64,000 nucleotides of DNA from Synergistaceae bacterium (GCA_030523725.1 JAUNHV010000006.1:27456-91455), one strand, 5' to 3'; shown: positions 44,267-54,597, numbered from the stretch's first letter. Program-made: numbers and translations. Notes: a model not told the origin generated them from the sequence alone.

Positions 44267-45457
44267 TTAGTCGATAATTTCAGTTACGACACCAGCACCG
44301 ACTGTTCTACCGCCTTCACGAACTGCGAAGCGAAGTCCAACCTGCATTGCTATTGGAGCAATCAATGTAACTTCAAATGTGCTGTTGTCTCCTGGCATTA
44401 CCATTTCAACACCTTCAGCAAGCTTGATCTCGCCTGTGATGTCTGTTGTACGGAAATAGAACTGTGGCTTGTAGCCGCTGAAGAATGGGGTGTGGCGTCC
44501 GCCTTCCTCTTTCTTCAAAACATAAACCTCTCCCTTGAAGTGGGTGTGTGGGTGAATGCTGCCTGGCTTTGCCAATACCTGTCCACGCTCAACATCCGTC
44601 TTGTCTATACCACGGAGTAGTGCTCCAACGTTGTCACCTGCTTCTGCATCGTCCAATATCTTACGGAACATTTCAAGTGATGTCGCTACGCACTTTCTTG
44701 TGTCTTTCAATCCAACGATTTCAACTTCGTCACCTGGCTTGATGATACCCTTCTCAACACGCCCTGTAACAACTGTTCCACGACCTGTGATTGTGAAAAC
44801 GTCTTCGATTGGCATAAGGAATGGTTCGTCGATTGCGCGCTCTGGATCTGGAATGTAATCGTCGCATGCCTTCATAAGCTCGAAGATTTTATCTGTCCAC
44901 TCATTATCGGTATCTGTTTCCAATGCCTTCAATGCTGAACCACGAACTATAGGAATTTCATCTCCTGGGAATTCGTACTTTGTAAGAAGGTCTCTGATTT
45001 CCATTTCAACGAGCTCAAGAAGCTCTGGGTCGTCAACCATATCGCACTTGTTCATGAAAACAACTAGTGCTGGAACGTTAACCTGGCGAGCAAGAAGAAC
45101 GTGCTCACGTGTCTGTGGCATTGGGCCATCAGCTGCAGAAACAATAAGGATTGCACCGTCCATCTGAGCTGCACCGGTGATCATGTTCTTGATGTAGTCA
45201 GCGTGGCCTGGGCAGTCAATGTGTGCATAGTGACGCTTCTCTGTTTCATACTCAACGTGTGCAATGTTGATTGTAATGCCGCGCTCTCTTTCTTCTGGAG
45301 CCTTGTCTATCATGTCGAATGGTGTAAAGTCTGCCTGACCGTGACGGGCAAGCGTCTTCGTGATAGCGGCTGTTGTTGTTGTCTTACCATGGTCAATGTG
45401 ACCAATGGTTCCGATGTTCAAGTGTGGTTTGTTACGTACAAATTTCTCTTTTGCCAT
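44267..45457 (-). CDS. tuf: Translation elongation factor Tu
   Basis: A 396-aa GTPase delivering aminoacyl-tRNA. 'GHIDHGKTT' (G1), 'DCPGHADY' (G3), 'NKCDMVDD' (G4) and '[13 protein letters not shown]' in domain 2. ATG 45457 behind GGAGGTG gives the standard '[12 protein letters not shown]' start; the frame extends to 45472 without a binding site. Confidence 0.98.
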   Translation of the reverse strand: MAKEKFVRNKPHLNIGTIGHIDHGKTTTTAAITKTLARHGQADFTPFDMIDKAPEERERGITINIAHVEYETEKRHYAHIDCPGHADYIKNMITGAAQMDGAILIVSAADGPMPQTREHVLLARQVNVPALVVFMNKCDMVDDPELLELVEMEIRDLLTKYEFPGDEIPIVRGSALKALETDTDNEWTDKIFELMKACDDYIPDPERAIDEPFLMPIEDVFTITGRGTVVTGRVEKGIIKPGDEVEIVGLKDTRKCVATSLEMFRKILDDAEAGDNVGALLRGIDKTDVERGQVLAKPGSIHPHTHFKGEVYVLKKEEGGRHTPFFSGYKPQFYFRTTDITGEIKLAEGVEMVMPGDNSTFEVTLIAPIAMQVGLRFAVREGGRTVGAGVVTEIID

Positions 45458-45525
45458 AATTGGCACCTCCAAATATAATTTTTTTAGCCATATCGGCTTA
45501 GGTTCAAAAAAAAAATAAACACACT

Positions 45526-45547
45526 AAAAAAAGACCCGCACCGAGTC
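45526..45547 (-). terminator. Possible attenuator in the tuf leader
   Basis: Minus-strand GACTCG-GTG-CGGGTC stem (45547-45533) followed by seven U. It lies about 11-30 nt downstream of the predicted tuf transcription start and between two divergent genes, where no end-of-gene terminator is expected. Confidence 0.55.
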
Positions 45548-45564
45548 TCTCCAAAGTAGCACGA

Positions 45565-45593
45565 ATTATATAACACAAGTTGCAAAAATGCAA
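45565..45593 (-). promoter_or_regulatory. Promoter of the tuf-rpmG-secE-nusG-rplKA operon
   Basis: Minus strand TTGCAT (45593-45588), 17-nt spacer, TATAAT (45570-45565). Confidence 0.75.
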
Positions 45594-45687
45594 GACATTT
45601 TTGCAATTTAATGGTGAAAAACGTCTGTGTAGCTTAATAATGTTTAAAAACAAGTAATTTGCTTTCTTTCTCTTTTGTTATTTTTAT

Positions 45688-45717
45688 TTGACCCACTAAA
45701 GAAAAACGAGGTATAAT
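45688..45717 (+). promoter_or_regulatory. Promoter of leuS-holA
   Basis: TTGACC (45688-45693), 18-nt spacer, TATAAT (45712-45717). The leader of about 36 nt has no room for a T-box. Confidence 0.8.
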
Positions 45718-45759
45718 ACCACGTTTTGCAGAAAATTTAAAATCAAGGAGAAACCAAAT

Positions 45760-48270
45760 ATGCCTTATGATTTTGCTGAAATAGAAAAAAAATGGCAAGA
45801 AAAGTGGCAAGAAGCCAAAATCTTTGAGACGGACAGAGACGAATCAAAGGAAAAATTCTATTGTCTTGAAATGTTCCCATACCCATCTGGTGCATTGCAC
45901 GTTGGGCACCTTCGTAACTATTCTATAGGTGACCTTATTGCACGTTTCCAGAGAATGAACGGCAAAAACGTGCTTTATACAATTGGCTTTGACAGTTTTG
46001 GAATGCCAGCGGAGAATGCTGCTATCAAAAACAAAACTGCACCAGCAAAATGGACATGGGAGAACATTGAGCACATGTCACAGCAGCTAAAGCACACAGG
46101 TTTTTCCTACGACTGGCGTCGCCGTGTTGCGACCTGTGCCACAGAGTATTACAAGTGGAATCAGTGGTTATTCTTGCAGTTCTACAAGAAAGGTCTTGTT
46201 TACCGCAAACACGCACCTGTCAACTGGTGTGATGAATGCAAAACCGTTTTGGCTAACGAGCAGGTTGTTGGAGATGGTGTTTGCTGGAGATGCGGTCATC
46301 CTGTAACCAAAAGAGGTCTAGACCAGTGGTTTATAAAAATAACAGACTATGCTGACGAACTAGTCAAGGATCTTGACAAATTATCGGGTTGGCCAAGCCG
46401 TGTTGTAACAATGCAACGTAACTGGATGGGACGTTCAACCGGTGTCCACTTCAAGATGAAAATAGAAAACTTTAACAAGGAAATTGAAGCCTTTACAACG
46501 AGAATTGACACAATTTTTGGTGTCACCTTTGTTGCGATGGCAGCTGAACACCCGTTTGTTGAAGAGTTCGTAAATATAATTGGTGAAAAAAATGCACAAA
46601 AGGCGCAGGAAATTCGCGACTTTGTAAAGAAAGTTTCTGCAAAATCTGCAATAGACAGAACTGCTGTCGGCAAGGATAAGGAAGGAATTGATACAGGCTT
46701 TTTTGCCATAAATCCTGTAAATGGAGAAAAGGTTCCAATTTGGATAGCAGACTACATCTTGACAGATTATGGCACTGGGGCAATCATGGGTGTTCCTGCT
46801 CATGACCAGCGCGACTTTGACTTTGCAAGAAAATATAATATTCCTGTCATTACCGTTGTTCGTGAAAAGGACAAGGAGGCACCAGACGGTGCAACAATGG
46901 CATCCGCCGCTGCTGCAAATGGAATTTCTTGCAACTCTGGTTTCCTTGATGGGCTAGAAACGCCAAAAGCAATAGAAACAGCAGCAGCATGGTTTGAAGA
47001 ACACGGAATCGGCAAAAAAGAAACGCAATTCAAGCTCCGTGACTGGCTAATTTCTCGCCAGCGTTATTGGGGAACGCCAATTCCTATGATTTACTGCCCA
47101 CACTGCGGACTCGTTCCAGTGCCAGAAGATCAGCTTCCAGTTGAGTTACCATTAGACATAAAAATGCCAGAAAATGGCGGTAACCCTCTTGTTACAAGAG
47201 AAGACTGGGTGAACACAACTTGTCCAGTTTGTGGACACGCTGCGAAAAGAGAAACAGACACAATAGATACATTCTTCTGCTCATCATGGTATTTCAGCCG
47301 TTACACGACTCTTGACAGAGCAAACACGCCCTATCCATTCAATAAGGACGATGCAGCTTATTGGCTTGATGTTGACCAATACATTGGTGGAATTGAGCAC
47401 GCGTGTCTCCACTTAATTTATGCTAGATTTTTTACAAAGGTTTGTGCAGACCTTGGACTATTGCCAAAGGATTATCGTGAGCCATTCAGAAAGCTTCTCA
47501 CACAGGGAATGGTTATCAAAGATGGTGCAAAAATGTCAAAGTCTCTCGGCAACGTCGTTGACCCAGACGTTATAATCCAAAAATACGGTGCAGATACAGC
47601 AAGGCTCTTTATCCTCTTTGCTGCTCCGCCGGAAAAAGATCTTGACTGGTCAGACCAGGGCGTTGAAGGTGCACACAGATTCTTAAAGAGAGTTTGGAAG
47701 CTCGTTGAACAAAACATCGATTCTATAAAGAACGCAGCAAGCTCTCATATTCCAATGGCAGACTTGAAGGAAACAGCCGACAGAAACATCAAACGTCAAA
47801 TCCACGCAACCTTATCAAATGTAACAAAGGATATCCGTGACGAACAACAGTTCAACACGGCGGTTGCACGTCTCATGGAGCTTACAAACGCCCTTGGAGG
47901 ATTTAGCCCAAAGACAGAAACATCTTGGGCTGTTATGAGGGAGGGTATCGAAACACTTCTCCTCTGTCTCAATCCATTTGCTCCACACATTACAGAAGAG
48001 CTTTGGCACATGATAGGGCACAATGATTTCCTCTCTATTCATCCATGGTTTACCGTTGAGGAAAGTGCATTGGTGCAAGACAGCGTCGTAATAGTGTTGC
48101 AGATAAACGGCAAGGTTCGCGAACAATTTAACGTTAAGGCAGGATTATCAAAAGAAGAATTGCTTGCAGATGTCATGGCACGACCAGAAACACAGGCAAG
48201 AATAGCCGGTCAAACAGTCATAAAACAAATTGCCGTTCCGGGCAGACTTGTAAACCTCGTCGTCAAATAA
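45760..48270 (+). CDS. leuS: Leucyl-tRNA synthetase
   Basis: An 836-aa class I synthetase. '[14 protein letters not shown]' carries the HIGH-type motif and 'KMSKSLGN' the KMSKS loop. The editing domain has '[21 protein letters not shown]' and '[15 protein letters not shown]'; two CxxC pairs ('CDEC', 'CWRC') form a zinc finger. It charges tRNA-Leu. AAGGAG precedes ATG 45760. holA follows after 15 bp, a frequent arrangement. Confidence 0.98.
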   Translation: MPYDFAEIEKKWQEKWQEAKIFETDRDESKEKFYCLEMFPYPSGALHVGHLRNYSIGDLIARFQRMNGKNVLYTIGFDSFGMPAENAAIKNKTAPAKWTWENIEHMSQQLKHTGFSYDWRRRVATCATEYYKWNQWLFLQFYKKGLVYRKHAPVNWCDECKTVLANEQVVGDGVCWRCGHPVTKRGLDQWFIKITDYADELVKDLDKLSGWPSRVVTMQRNWMGRSTGVHFKMKIENFNKEIEAFTTRIDTIFGVTFVAMAAEHPFVEEFVNIIGEKNAQKAQEIRDFVKKVSAKSAIDRTAVGKDKEGIDTGFFAINPVNGEKVPIWIADYILTDYGTGAIMGVPAHDQRDFDFARKYNIPVITVVREKDKEAPDGATMASAAAANGISCNSGFLDGLETPKAIETAAAWFEEHGIGKKETQFKLRDWLISRQRYWGTPIPMIYCPHCGLVPVPEDQLPVELPLDIKMPENGGNPLVTREDWVNTTCPVCGHAAKRETDTIDTFFCSSWYFSRYTTLDRANTPYPFNKDDAAYWLDVDQYIGGIEHACLHLIYARFFTKVCADLGLLPKDYREPFRKLLTQGMVIKDGAKMSKSLGNVVDPDVIIQKYGADTARLFILFAAPPEKDLDWSDQGVEGAHRFLKRVWKLVEQNIDSIKNAASSHIPMADLKETADRNIKRQIHATLSNVTKDIRDEQQFNTAVARLMELTNALGGFSPKTETSWAVMREGIETLLLCLNPFAPHITEELWHMIGHNDFLSIHPWFTVEESALVQDSVVIVLQINGKVREQFNVKAGLSKEELLADVMARPETQARIAGQTVIKQIAVPGRLVNLVVK

Positions 48271-48285
48271 AATAATAAATAAAAA

Positions 48286-49221
48286 ATGCCAAATTTTTAC
48301 ATAATTTCTGCCAGCGGAACAACACAAAGGCAGATGTTAGAGACAGTTCTTGAAGATCTGAATAAAAAAGGCTACGCAGAAGGTACAAGACAAGAGGGTG
48401 GAGAATGGTCAGAAATAATCTCTGACAGCCTTTCCGGCGGTCTTTTTGACGACAAGCGCTATATCCTTGTGGAAAGTGCTGCCTTGCTTGGCTCCTTGCC
48501 AGAAAAATACGAAAAATTTGTGTCTGCTTCGCCAGATGACGCTGTTGCAATCATTTTGGTTTATGGAGACGATGCAAAGGCGACCCACACAAAATTTTTG
48601 TCAAAAGAAATTTTGAAGTTGTGTAACATTTCAAAGCCAGCTCCCTTCCCTCTTTGGGCAAATGAGCGTGTTGTTTGGGTGCTAAATCGTTCCCGTGAGC
48701 TTGGAATAAATATGACACGTGACGGAGCACAAGCAATTGTCGATTCGCTTGACACGCCGGAGGAAATTGCCGCAGTTTTGCAAAATTTCCGTGGTTTTGA
48801 CAAGCCCGTTACGCAACAACTTGTGTCAGACCTCGTGCTTGATGATGGTAGCAAAAATTCGCTCCGTTTCATAGACTCCCTTTGCATGGGGCAAGTTGCA
48901 ACTTGCTTGAAAACTTTTCATGCCCTAGCGAAAGACGACTCACAGGCAACAATGATTCAAACGCTCGCAATGCTGGAAAATAGACTTCGTCTTTGCCTTT
49001 TCGCCAAAGAGCCAGACAATCAAATCTATGCACGAGCAGTAGAAGCAAAGAAAAATTATGCGTGGAAGATGGCTCGTACATGTGCGGCGAAATATTCCAT
49101 GAATTCGATTTTGAAATATTTGGCACGCATTATAGCAATTTCTATAACAGAAAAGAGTGGTACGGGCGGTGGCTGGCAGGCTTTTGAGCTAGCGACAGCG
49201 GAATTTTTAACAGGACATTAA
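48286..49221 (+). CDS. holA: DNA polymerase III delta subunit
   Basis: A 311-aa clamp-loader subunit. 'SDSLSGGLFDDKRYILVESA' (the 'S..LFg.rrlv' pattern), 'DDAVAIILVYG', and a C-terminal collar ending 'FELATAEFLTGH'. It opens the beta sliding clamp. Sequence is divergent from model organisms but length and position behind leuS fit. Confidence 0.88.
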   Translation: MPNFYIISASGTTQRQMLETVLEDLNKKGYAEGTRQEGGEWSEIISDSLSGGLFDDKRYILVESAALLGSLPEKYEKFVSASPDDAVAIILVYGDDAKATHTKFLSKEILKLCNISKPAPFPLWANERVVWVLNRSRELGINMTRDGAQAIVDSLDTPEEIAAVLQNFRGFDKPVTQQLVSDLVLDDGSKNSLRFIDSLCMGQVATCLKTFHALAKDDSQATMIQTLAMLENRLRLCLFAKEPDNQIYARAVEAKKNYAWKMARTCAAKYSMNSILKYLARIIAISITEKSGTGGGWQAFELATAEFLTGH

Positions 49222-49239
49222 CAAACAAAATAAAATTCT

Positions 49240-49276
49240 AAAAGCGGAGTTAATCGAGTTGGTTACTCCGCTTTTT
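49240..49276 (+). terminator. Terminator after holA
   Basis: AAAAGCGGAGT(T)AA pairs with TTACTCCGCTTTT (one bulged T), then TTTTT. Confidence 0.88.
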
Positions 49277-49290
49277 ATGTGTCATTTGTG

Positions 49291-49299
49291 TGATATAAT
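49291..49299 (+). promoter_or_regulatory. Putative extended -10 for the chrA pair
   Basis: TGATATAAT (TATAAT at 49294-49299). Transcription would begin near 49306, which argues against translation from ATG 49312. Confidence 0.5.
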
Positions 49300-49341
49300 G
49301 GAGCGAGTTTGATGTGCAGAAAAAACGAGGTTGAAACATCT

Positions 49342-49956
49342 ATGCAAAATGTGCAAAATGTAAAAAATATTCGCTATCCTAATGCAGAGCTCTTCCTCAC
49401 CTTTGTAAAAATAGGACTTTTCACATTTGGTGGTGGTTTTGCAATGCTTTCGCTCATTGATCACGAATGTGTGACATGTAAAAAATGGCTCACGCCAAGC
49501 GAGATGCTTGACCTTGTTGCGGTTTCAGAGTCAACCCCTGGTCCCATTGCCATAAATTCTGCAACCTACGTTGGTTATAAAAAGAACGGCGTAACGGGAG
49601 CAATCTGGGCGACATTTGGAGTCGTGCTTCCGTCATTTGTGATTTTGTTTTTGATTTCAAAATTTTTTGTCCATTTTATGCAATATAAAATTGTAGCAAA
49701 GGCATTTGCCGGTGTCCGTATTGGGGTGGCAATCCTCATCATCCAAGCGGCAGTAAAAATGCTACAAACTATGTTACAAGAAGCTCAAAATAAATTACTT
49801 TGTGCTACACTTACAGCTCTGTTTTTTTCAGTACTCTTCACTCTGAACTTGTTGCAAATTAACTTTTCAACAATTTACTTAATCATAATTGCCGGTTTTC
49901 TCGGTTATGCTATCTATGGCATACGGGGTAACAATAAGGAGCTGAGAGACAAATGA
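49342..49956 (+). CDS. Chromate transporter family protein, first half of a pair
   Basis: A 204-aa CHR-family membrane protein. 'FVKIGLFTFGGGFAMLSLI' at the start, 'DLVAVSESTPGPIAINSATYVG' (the conserved 'S.PGP.' loop) and several Leu/Ile/Val helices. Short CHR proteins work as pairs of opposite topology. ATG 49342 was chosen from distance to the first helix and from the promoter position. Substrate may be chromate or another oxyanion. It overlaps the next gene by four bases (ATGA). Confidence 0.88.
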   Translation: MQNVQNVKNIRYPNAELFLTFVKIGLFTFGGGFAMLSLIDHECVTCKKWLTPSEMLDLVAVSESTPGPIAINSATYVGYKKNGVTGAIWATFGVVLPSFVILFLISKFFVHFMQYKIVAKAFAGVRIGVAILIIQAAVKMLQTMLQEAQNKLLCATLTALFFSVLFTLNLLQINFSTIYLIIIAGFLGYAIYGIRGNNKELRDK

Positions 49957-50498
49957 TTTTGTTAAAACTTTTTACAGAGTTTCTGAAGGTTGGTACATTT
50001 TCCATTGGTGCATACACGGGAATTCCATTGACGCAAGAAATTGTTTTGCGTAACGCTTGGATAGACAAGGCTATGTTTGCTAATATGCTGGCGATTAGTG
50101 AATCTACCCCTGGACCTATATTAGTGAATGCAGCGACATACATCGGAAGTGTCAAGGCGGGGTTTCTGGGCTCTATCATTGCCACTTTTGGCGTTATCTT
50201 GCCGGCATTTCTCGTCATTGTTTTAATCTGTATGCTTTTCAAAAATTGGAGTGAAAGCAAACCTGTGCAGGCGATTTTGCGTGGCGTCAAGCCCTGTGCA
50301 ATTGGTATAATTTTTGCTACCGGGGCTAATATGCTTCTTGCCTCCCTCTTGCCTAGCAATACACTAGACAGAAAAGGTATTGTTATTTTGCTGATAATTC
50401 TCGCTTGCGCAATTTTTTACCATGCACGCACTAAAAAATTTCTCTCACCAATAAGGCTGATACTTTTCTCTGCCTTGCTAGGCATGTTGCTTTATTAA
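49953..50498 (+). CDS. Chromate transporter family protein, second half of a pair
   Basis: A 181-aa CHR-family membrane protein. 'FLKVGTFSIGAYTGIPLTQ' replaces the usual GGG, and 'LAISESTPGPILVNAATYIG' keeps the Pro-Gly-Pro loop. Overlap with the upstream gene and a GGAG inside its end point to coupled translation, expected for a two-part transporter. Confidence 0.88.
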   Translation: MILLKLFTEFLKVGTFSIGAYTGIPLTQEIVLRNAWIDKAMFANMLAISESTPGPILVNAATYIGSVKAGFLGSIIATFGVILPAFLVIVLICMLFKNWSESKPVQAILRGVKPCAIGIIFATGANMLLASLLPSNTLDRKGIVILLIILACAIFYHARTKKFLSPIRLILFSALLGMLLY

Positions 50499-50583
50499 AT
50501 TTTATTTTTTGAAAGTGTAAATACTCGTAAAAAATTCAATCTGCGAAAAAATTTCGAGAGTTGCTAGAGTAAATCAATCAAAA

Positions 50584-52902
50584 ATGGTGCAAAATAGTAT
50601 GAAAAGTATTTTTTCTAAGATCCGTATAAACTATAGAAAAATAACAAGCAAGAGTTTGTCAAGGAAAGATTTTCTTGACAAACTCTTGCTTGATTTAAAA
50701 ATACCCCATAGAAACATATACTTTGTAGAAAAACAGGAAGCAGAATTTGGAGGCTTTGCTGGACTTTCTGCTGAAATTATAAAATTATTGGATGAAAGAG
50801 GAATTAAAAGCCTGTACCGTCACCAAACAGATGCTATAGCCCTTGCCGTGTTATACAAGGATATTGTCATTTCAACACAAACTGCATCTGGAAAAACAAT
50901 GTGCTACAATTTGCCAGTTCTTCAAAACATCTTGAATGATGGTGCAACAACTGCACTATATCTTTTCCCTACAAAGGCATTGGCGCATGACCAATTAACC
51001 AAATTTAACAACATGAGCCATGCGCTATTTGGAAAAAAATTTGCCTATGCTTATGACGGAGATACAGACAAGATATCACGTGAAAAGGCGAGAAAAGAGG
51101 CAAAGGTTCTTATTACAAATCCAGACATGTTACATGTCGGAATTTTGCCTAATCACAAGGAATGGAAAAACTTTTTTGCGAATTTGAAATATATTGTAGT
51201 CGATGAGCTACACACCTACAGAGGCGTATTTGGCTCACACGTTGCGAATTTGTTTATTCGCCTACTACGAATTTGTCATTACTATGGAGCTAATCCAACA
51301 TTTATATGTGCAACTGCAACAATAGCCAATCCACTCGAACACGCAGAAGCCCTTACAGGTCGTAAAATGCAACTAGTAGACAAGTCGCGAGCTAACACTA
51401 TGGAAAAAATTGTAGCAATTTATGATCCACAAAAGGAAGCTGACGAGAATAGAAAAGATGCACTATGTGAAACAGCGAAATTGGCAACAAAAGCAATTTG
51501 TCATGGAATTAGCACAATAGTTTTTGCACGCTCGAGAATTGCCACAGAAATTCTTCTGCAAACGATAAAAAAACAGTTAGAACAAATGAGAATAGATGAA
51601 AAGCTTGTCATGAGCTATCGTGGGGGCTACTTACCAAATGAAAGGCGCAAAATAGAACGAGATTTGCGGAGTGGTAAGTTGCTCTGCGTTGTTAGTACAA
51701 ATGCTTTGGAGCTTGGCATAGATATTGGCTCTCTTTCCTGTGCTATTTTGTATGGCTTTCCTCCTACAATTGCGTCAACTTGGCAAGAGATAGGCAGAGC
51801 AGGGCGACGTGGAGAAAAATCTTACGCCATAATAGTAGCGACAAAATTTTCCAAAGATCAATTCTTTGCAAAGAATCCTAGCATGTTTTTTGAGGCGCCA
51901 CCAGAAAAGGTGCGGATAGATTCTGGTAACCCATACATTTTATTAAACCACCTCAAGTGTGCAACATACGAGCTTCCGTTTTTTAGTAATGAAACATTTG
52001 GCAATTTAGACGTTAGTGAGATGCTAGATAAACTAGCTTCATCTGGCAAAATTCTAAAGGTTACGCAAAGTGATGGTGCAAAATATCTGTGGCAAGGCGC
52101 AAGCCCTCCTGCCATGAGCATTTCTCTACGTTCTGCAACTGGCAAAAGTTTCACTATACGTGATATTTCAAACGAAAAGAAGCCAAAGACAGTAGGTACC
52201 ATGGACGAAATAGGTGCAACTACTTTACTTTTCCCTGGGGCAATATATCTTCACGCTGGTGCTTCGTACAAGGTAGAAAATATAAACGTAGAGACAAAAC
52301 AATGCTTAGTGCGCCCATTTGATGCAAATTATTACACCATTGGTCAAACTTTCCTTGAAGTTGGTGTAACAAATGTTTTTGAAGGTGACTACAACGGTGG
52401 CTTGGGCGATGCGATTGTTACTATTACGCCAAGTACATATAAAAAATTAGAGTTACAAACGCATAAAATCCTTGCTGTAGAAGAAATTCATTTGCCTAAG
52501 GTGACACTTGCCACGAGAGTTACCTGGCTTTTTCTTCCCATTATGGAGGACGTTGTAATAACTAGTTTCACCCTTCACGGGCTGGAGCATATCTTAAAAC
52601 TTGCTACTTCTTACATTCTAATGTGTGATATGAATGACGTTATCCTCTACGCTACGAAGAATGACACAAATTTTAATAAACCTATAATTTACATTATAGA
52701 CAATGCACAAGGCGGAGTTGGATTGGCAGAAGGCGCAAGGGAAGATATAAAAGTGATAATTGCAACAGCTCTTGCCCAGACCAAAAATTGTAATTGTAAA
52801 TTTGGTTGTCCTGCTTGCATCAGCGTTATGGAAAGCGAAAAGGAAAAATCAAAGATTATAAAAATTTTAGAGCAACTTTATTTAACCTTTGCATCAAGGT
52901 AA
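50584..52902 (+). CDS. DEAD/DEAH-box helicase with DUF1998 (MZB) zinc domain, MrfA/YprA-like
   Basis: A 772-aa SF2 helicase. 'LYRHQTDAI' (Q motif), 'STQTASGKT' (Walker A), 'VVDELHTYRG' (DExH box), 'CATATIANP' (motif III), 'STNALELGIDIG' and 'QEIGRAGRRG' (motif VI). The C-terminus carries the four Cys of the MZB domain, 'CNCKFGCPAC'. B. subtilis MrfA, of like build, repairs mitomycin damage. No clear ribosome binding site stands before ATG 50584; ATG 50599 is an alternative. A perfect 19-bp inverted repeat lies in the first 40 codons. Confidence 0.9.
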   Translation: MVQNSMKSIFSKIRINYRKITSKSLSRKDFLDKLLLDLKIPHRNIYFVEKQEAEFGGFAGLSAEIIKLLDERGIKSLYRHQTDAIALAVLYKDIVISTQTASGKTMCYNLPVLQNILNDGATTALYLFPTKALAHDQLTKFNNMSHALFGKKFAYAYDGDTDKISREKARKEAKVLITNPDMLHVGILPNHKEWKNFFANLKYIVVDELHTYRGVFGSHVANLFIRLLRICHYYGANPTFICATATIANPLEHAEALTGRKMQLVDKSRANTMEKIVAIYDPQKEADENRKDALCETAKLATKAICHGISTIVFARSRIATEILLQTIKKQLEQMRIDEKLVMSYRGGYLPNERRKIERDLRSGKLLCVVSTNALELGIDIGSLSCAILYGFPPTIASTWQEIGRAGRRGEKSYAIIVATKFSKDQFFAKNPSMFFEAPPEKVRIDSGNPYILLNHLKCATYELPFFSNETFGNLDVSEMLDKLASSGKILKVTQSDGAKYLWQGASPPAMSISLRSATGKSFTIRDISNEKKPKTVGTMDEIGATTLLFPGAIYLHAGASYKVENINVETKQCLVRPFDANYYTIGQTFLEVGVTNVFEGDYNGGLGDAIVTITPSTYKKLELQTHKILAVEEIHLPKVTLATRVTWLFLPIMEDVVITSFTLHGLEHILKLATSYILMCDMNDVILYATKNDTNFNKPIIYIIDNAQGGVGLAEGAREDIKVIIATALAQTKNCNCKFGCPACISVMESEKEKSKIIKILEQLYLTFASR
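50645..50692 (+). repeat. Perfect 19-bp inverted repeat inside the helicase gene
   Basis: Left arm 50645-50663 and right arm 50674-50692 with the loop GAAAGATTTT. It falls within codons about 21-37 of the helicase frame. The mRNA stem would be very stable for so AT-rich a genome. Confidence 0.93.
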
Positions 52903-52980
52903 TATGGCGTTAAGCCCTTGCAACAGATGAAATTTTCGTCTAAAATTCCATCATTATTTGAATATATTACGAGGCTAAAA

Positions 52981-53982
52981 ATGAAAATTCTTCAAAAATT
53001 AAAAGGCAGAGTGAACTGGAAATCTTTTAGAATTACAATTATTATCGTTTGTATTGCGTTTTTATTGGGACTAAAAATTGGTCAATTAATGCATAATAAA
53101 ACAGAGGTACGTCAGGAATTTTTGCTTGGAACCTTTGTTCAAATAAAGCTTTTTGGTACAGACAAGGCGAAATTAACTTCCTGCGCAGATAAAATCACAG
53201 AAGAAATAAAGGATTGTGAAAGCAAATTTTCGCTAAATATAAAAAATAGCGAAATCAACAAAATAAACGCAGGAAGCGGACGTTTTGTAAAAATTTCGCA
53301 TAAAACTTATGACCTATTAGATAATGCTCTGTATTTTGCAACAATCACAAACGGTGCATTTGACCCAACAGTTGGCGTATTCACACGCCTTTGGCAGATT
53401 GGAAAAGATACCGAGCGTGTGCCGAGTCATGAAGAAATTGCTAATGCAAAAAAATTTACTAGTTATCGTAATGTGAAGTTAAAACAAGTCAAGGGGAATT
53501 ATTATGCTATGATCCCCAATAACTTTTCCCTTGACCTAGGTGCAATCGCAAAAGGCTACATTACAGACAGGATACGTGCCCTTGTGCCACGAGGCGTAGA
53601 AGCAATTTTCGACCTTGGCGGAAATGTCTGTGTTATCGGGAAGAAAGCTCGCAAAATTGGGTTACAAAAACCATGGGCAGAAAGAGGAGAGATTTTCCAA
53701 AAAATTTCTGCCAAAAACACCTGCGTAGTAACCAGTGGCGCCTATGAAAGATATTTTAAGCAGGATGGAAAAATTTACCATCACATAATTGACCCTGCCA
53801 CAGGAAAGCCTTCTGAAGGCGATCTTGAAAGTGTAACGATAATAACGCCAAATTCCACAATGGCAGACGCACTTTCTACGGCTCTCTTTGTTATGGGTAG
53901 AGAGAATGCTGAAAAATTTATTGCCAAATATAGCGAGCAACTTGGGTTTGAGGCAATCTTAAAGGACAATAAAACGCTATGA
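52981..53982 (+). CDS. apbE: FAD:protein FMN transferase (ApbE)
   Basis: A 333-aa protein with an N-terminal membrane helix (about 17-36), so the enzyme faces the periplasm. 'LLGTFVQIKLFG', 'GAFDPTVG', 'LDLGAIAKGYITDR', 'FDLGGNVCVIG' and 'HHIIDPATGKPS' are ApbE motifs for FAD and Mg2+ binding and for attaching FMN to Thr/Ser of target proteins. ATG 52981 fits a GAGG at 7 nt; upstream in-frame starts do not. It overlaps the NusG-II gene by four bases. Confidence 0.93.
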   Translation: MKILQKLKGRVNWKSFRITIIIVCIAFLLGLKIGQLMHNKTEVRQEFLLGTFVQIKLFGTDKAKLTSCADKITEEIKDCESKFSLNIKNSEINKINAGSGRFVKISHKTYDLLDNALYFATITNGAFDPTVGVFTRLWQIGKDTERVPSHEEIANAKKFTSYRNVKLKQVKGNYYAMIPNNFSLDLGAIAKGYITDRIRALVPRGVEAIFDLGGNVCVIGKKARKIGLQKPWAERGEIFQKISAKNTCVVTSGAYERYFKQDGKIYHHIIDPATGKPSEGDLESVTIITPNSTMADALSTALFVMGRENAEKFIAKYSEQLGFEAILKDNKTL

Positions 53983-54338
53983 AGCACCTAAATAAAAAAG
54001 AAAAAATAATTTATGCTATTCTTTTTCTAGTAATACTCGTTCCATTTTGTTTTTACGCTCATGCAACTTTTTTTCAAAAAAATGATGCTTCAAGGATAAT
54101 CATCAAGCAAGATGGAAAAATTATAAAAATACTTCCTCTTGATAAAAATACAGAATTTATTGTTGAATCTATGTTTGGCAAAAACGTTGTTACGGTAAAA
54201 GATGGTAGCGTTAGTGTAACTGATGCGGATTGTCAGGACAAGATATGTGTCAAGACAGTACCGTTAAAAAAGGATAACGCTGCGACCTCAGTTATTGTTT
54301 GTTTGCCACATAAATTGATAATCACACTGGAAAAATAA
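53979..54338 (+). CDS. NusG domain II-containing membrane-anchored protein
   Basis: A 119-aa protein: one N-terminal helix (about 10-30) and a small beta domain with 'DADCQDKICVKT' and 'SVIVCLPHKLII', the Cys-bearing pattern of the NusG_II family. Such proteins often sit next to apbE and take part in extracytosolic flavinylation or respiratory chains, exact role unclear. ATGA overlap with apbE implies coupled translation. Confidence 0.85.
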   Translation: MKHLNKKEKIIYAILFLVILVPFCFYAHATFFQKNDASRIIIKQDGKIIKILPLDKNTEFIVESMFGKNVVTVKDGSVSVTDADCQDKICVKTVPLKKDNAATSVIVCLPHKLIITLEK

Positions 54339-54390
54339 TTTTTTAGCTGTACTTCTTGAGTTGATTTGTTAGCGTAAGAACAAACAAAAA

Positions 54391-54597
54391 ATGAGACATA
54401 GGTATAGAAAAATGGGGTTATCTTTTCAAAATTATGGAATCATCAAGAAAAGTGCAGTCTTTAAACGCTCATTTGAGCAAGGAATGCAATGTAGTCTTAT
54501 CAAAGGAGAAGTAGGTTCAGCAATCAATGCCTTAATGTCAGTGTGTGGTTTTTACATGAGAAATTTTTTCAAAATTCAGAATCTAATGCAAGTTTAA
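54391..54597 (+). pseudogene. Remnant of an IS5-type transposase C-terminus
   Basis: A 68-codon open stretch ending 'LIKGEVGSAINALMSVCGFY'. This matches the C-terminal 'LKG..GD.INA.L..AG.N.R' of DDE transposases of the IS5 group, with changed key positions. Nothing upstream restores the catalytic part, so only a decayed tail remains. It borders the acylation gene island. The match is by pattern alone. Confidence 0.5.

Noticed and set aside
54391..54597. Intact insertion sequence
   Set aside because: Only a transposase tail-like segment is visible; no inverted ends or catalytic domain found.
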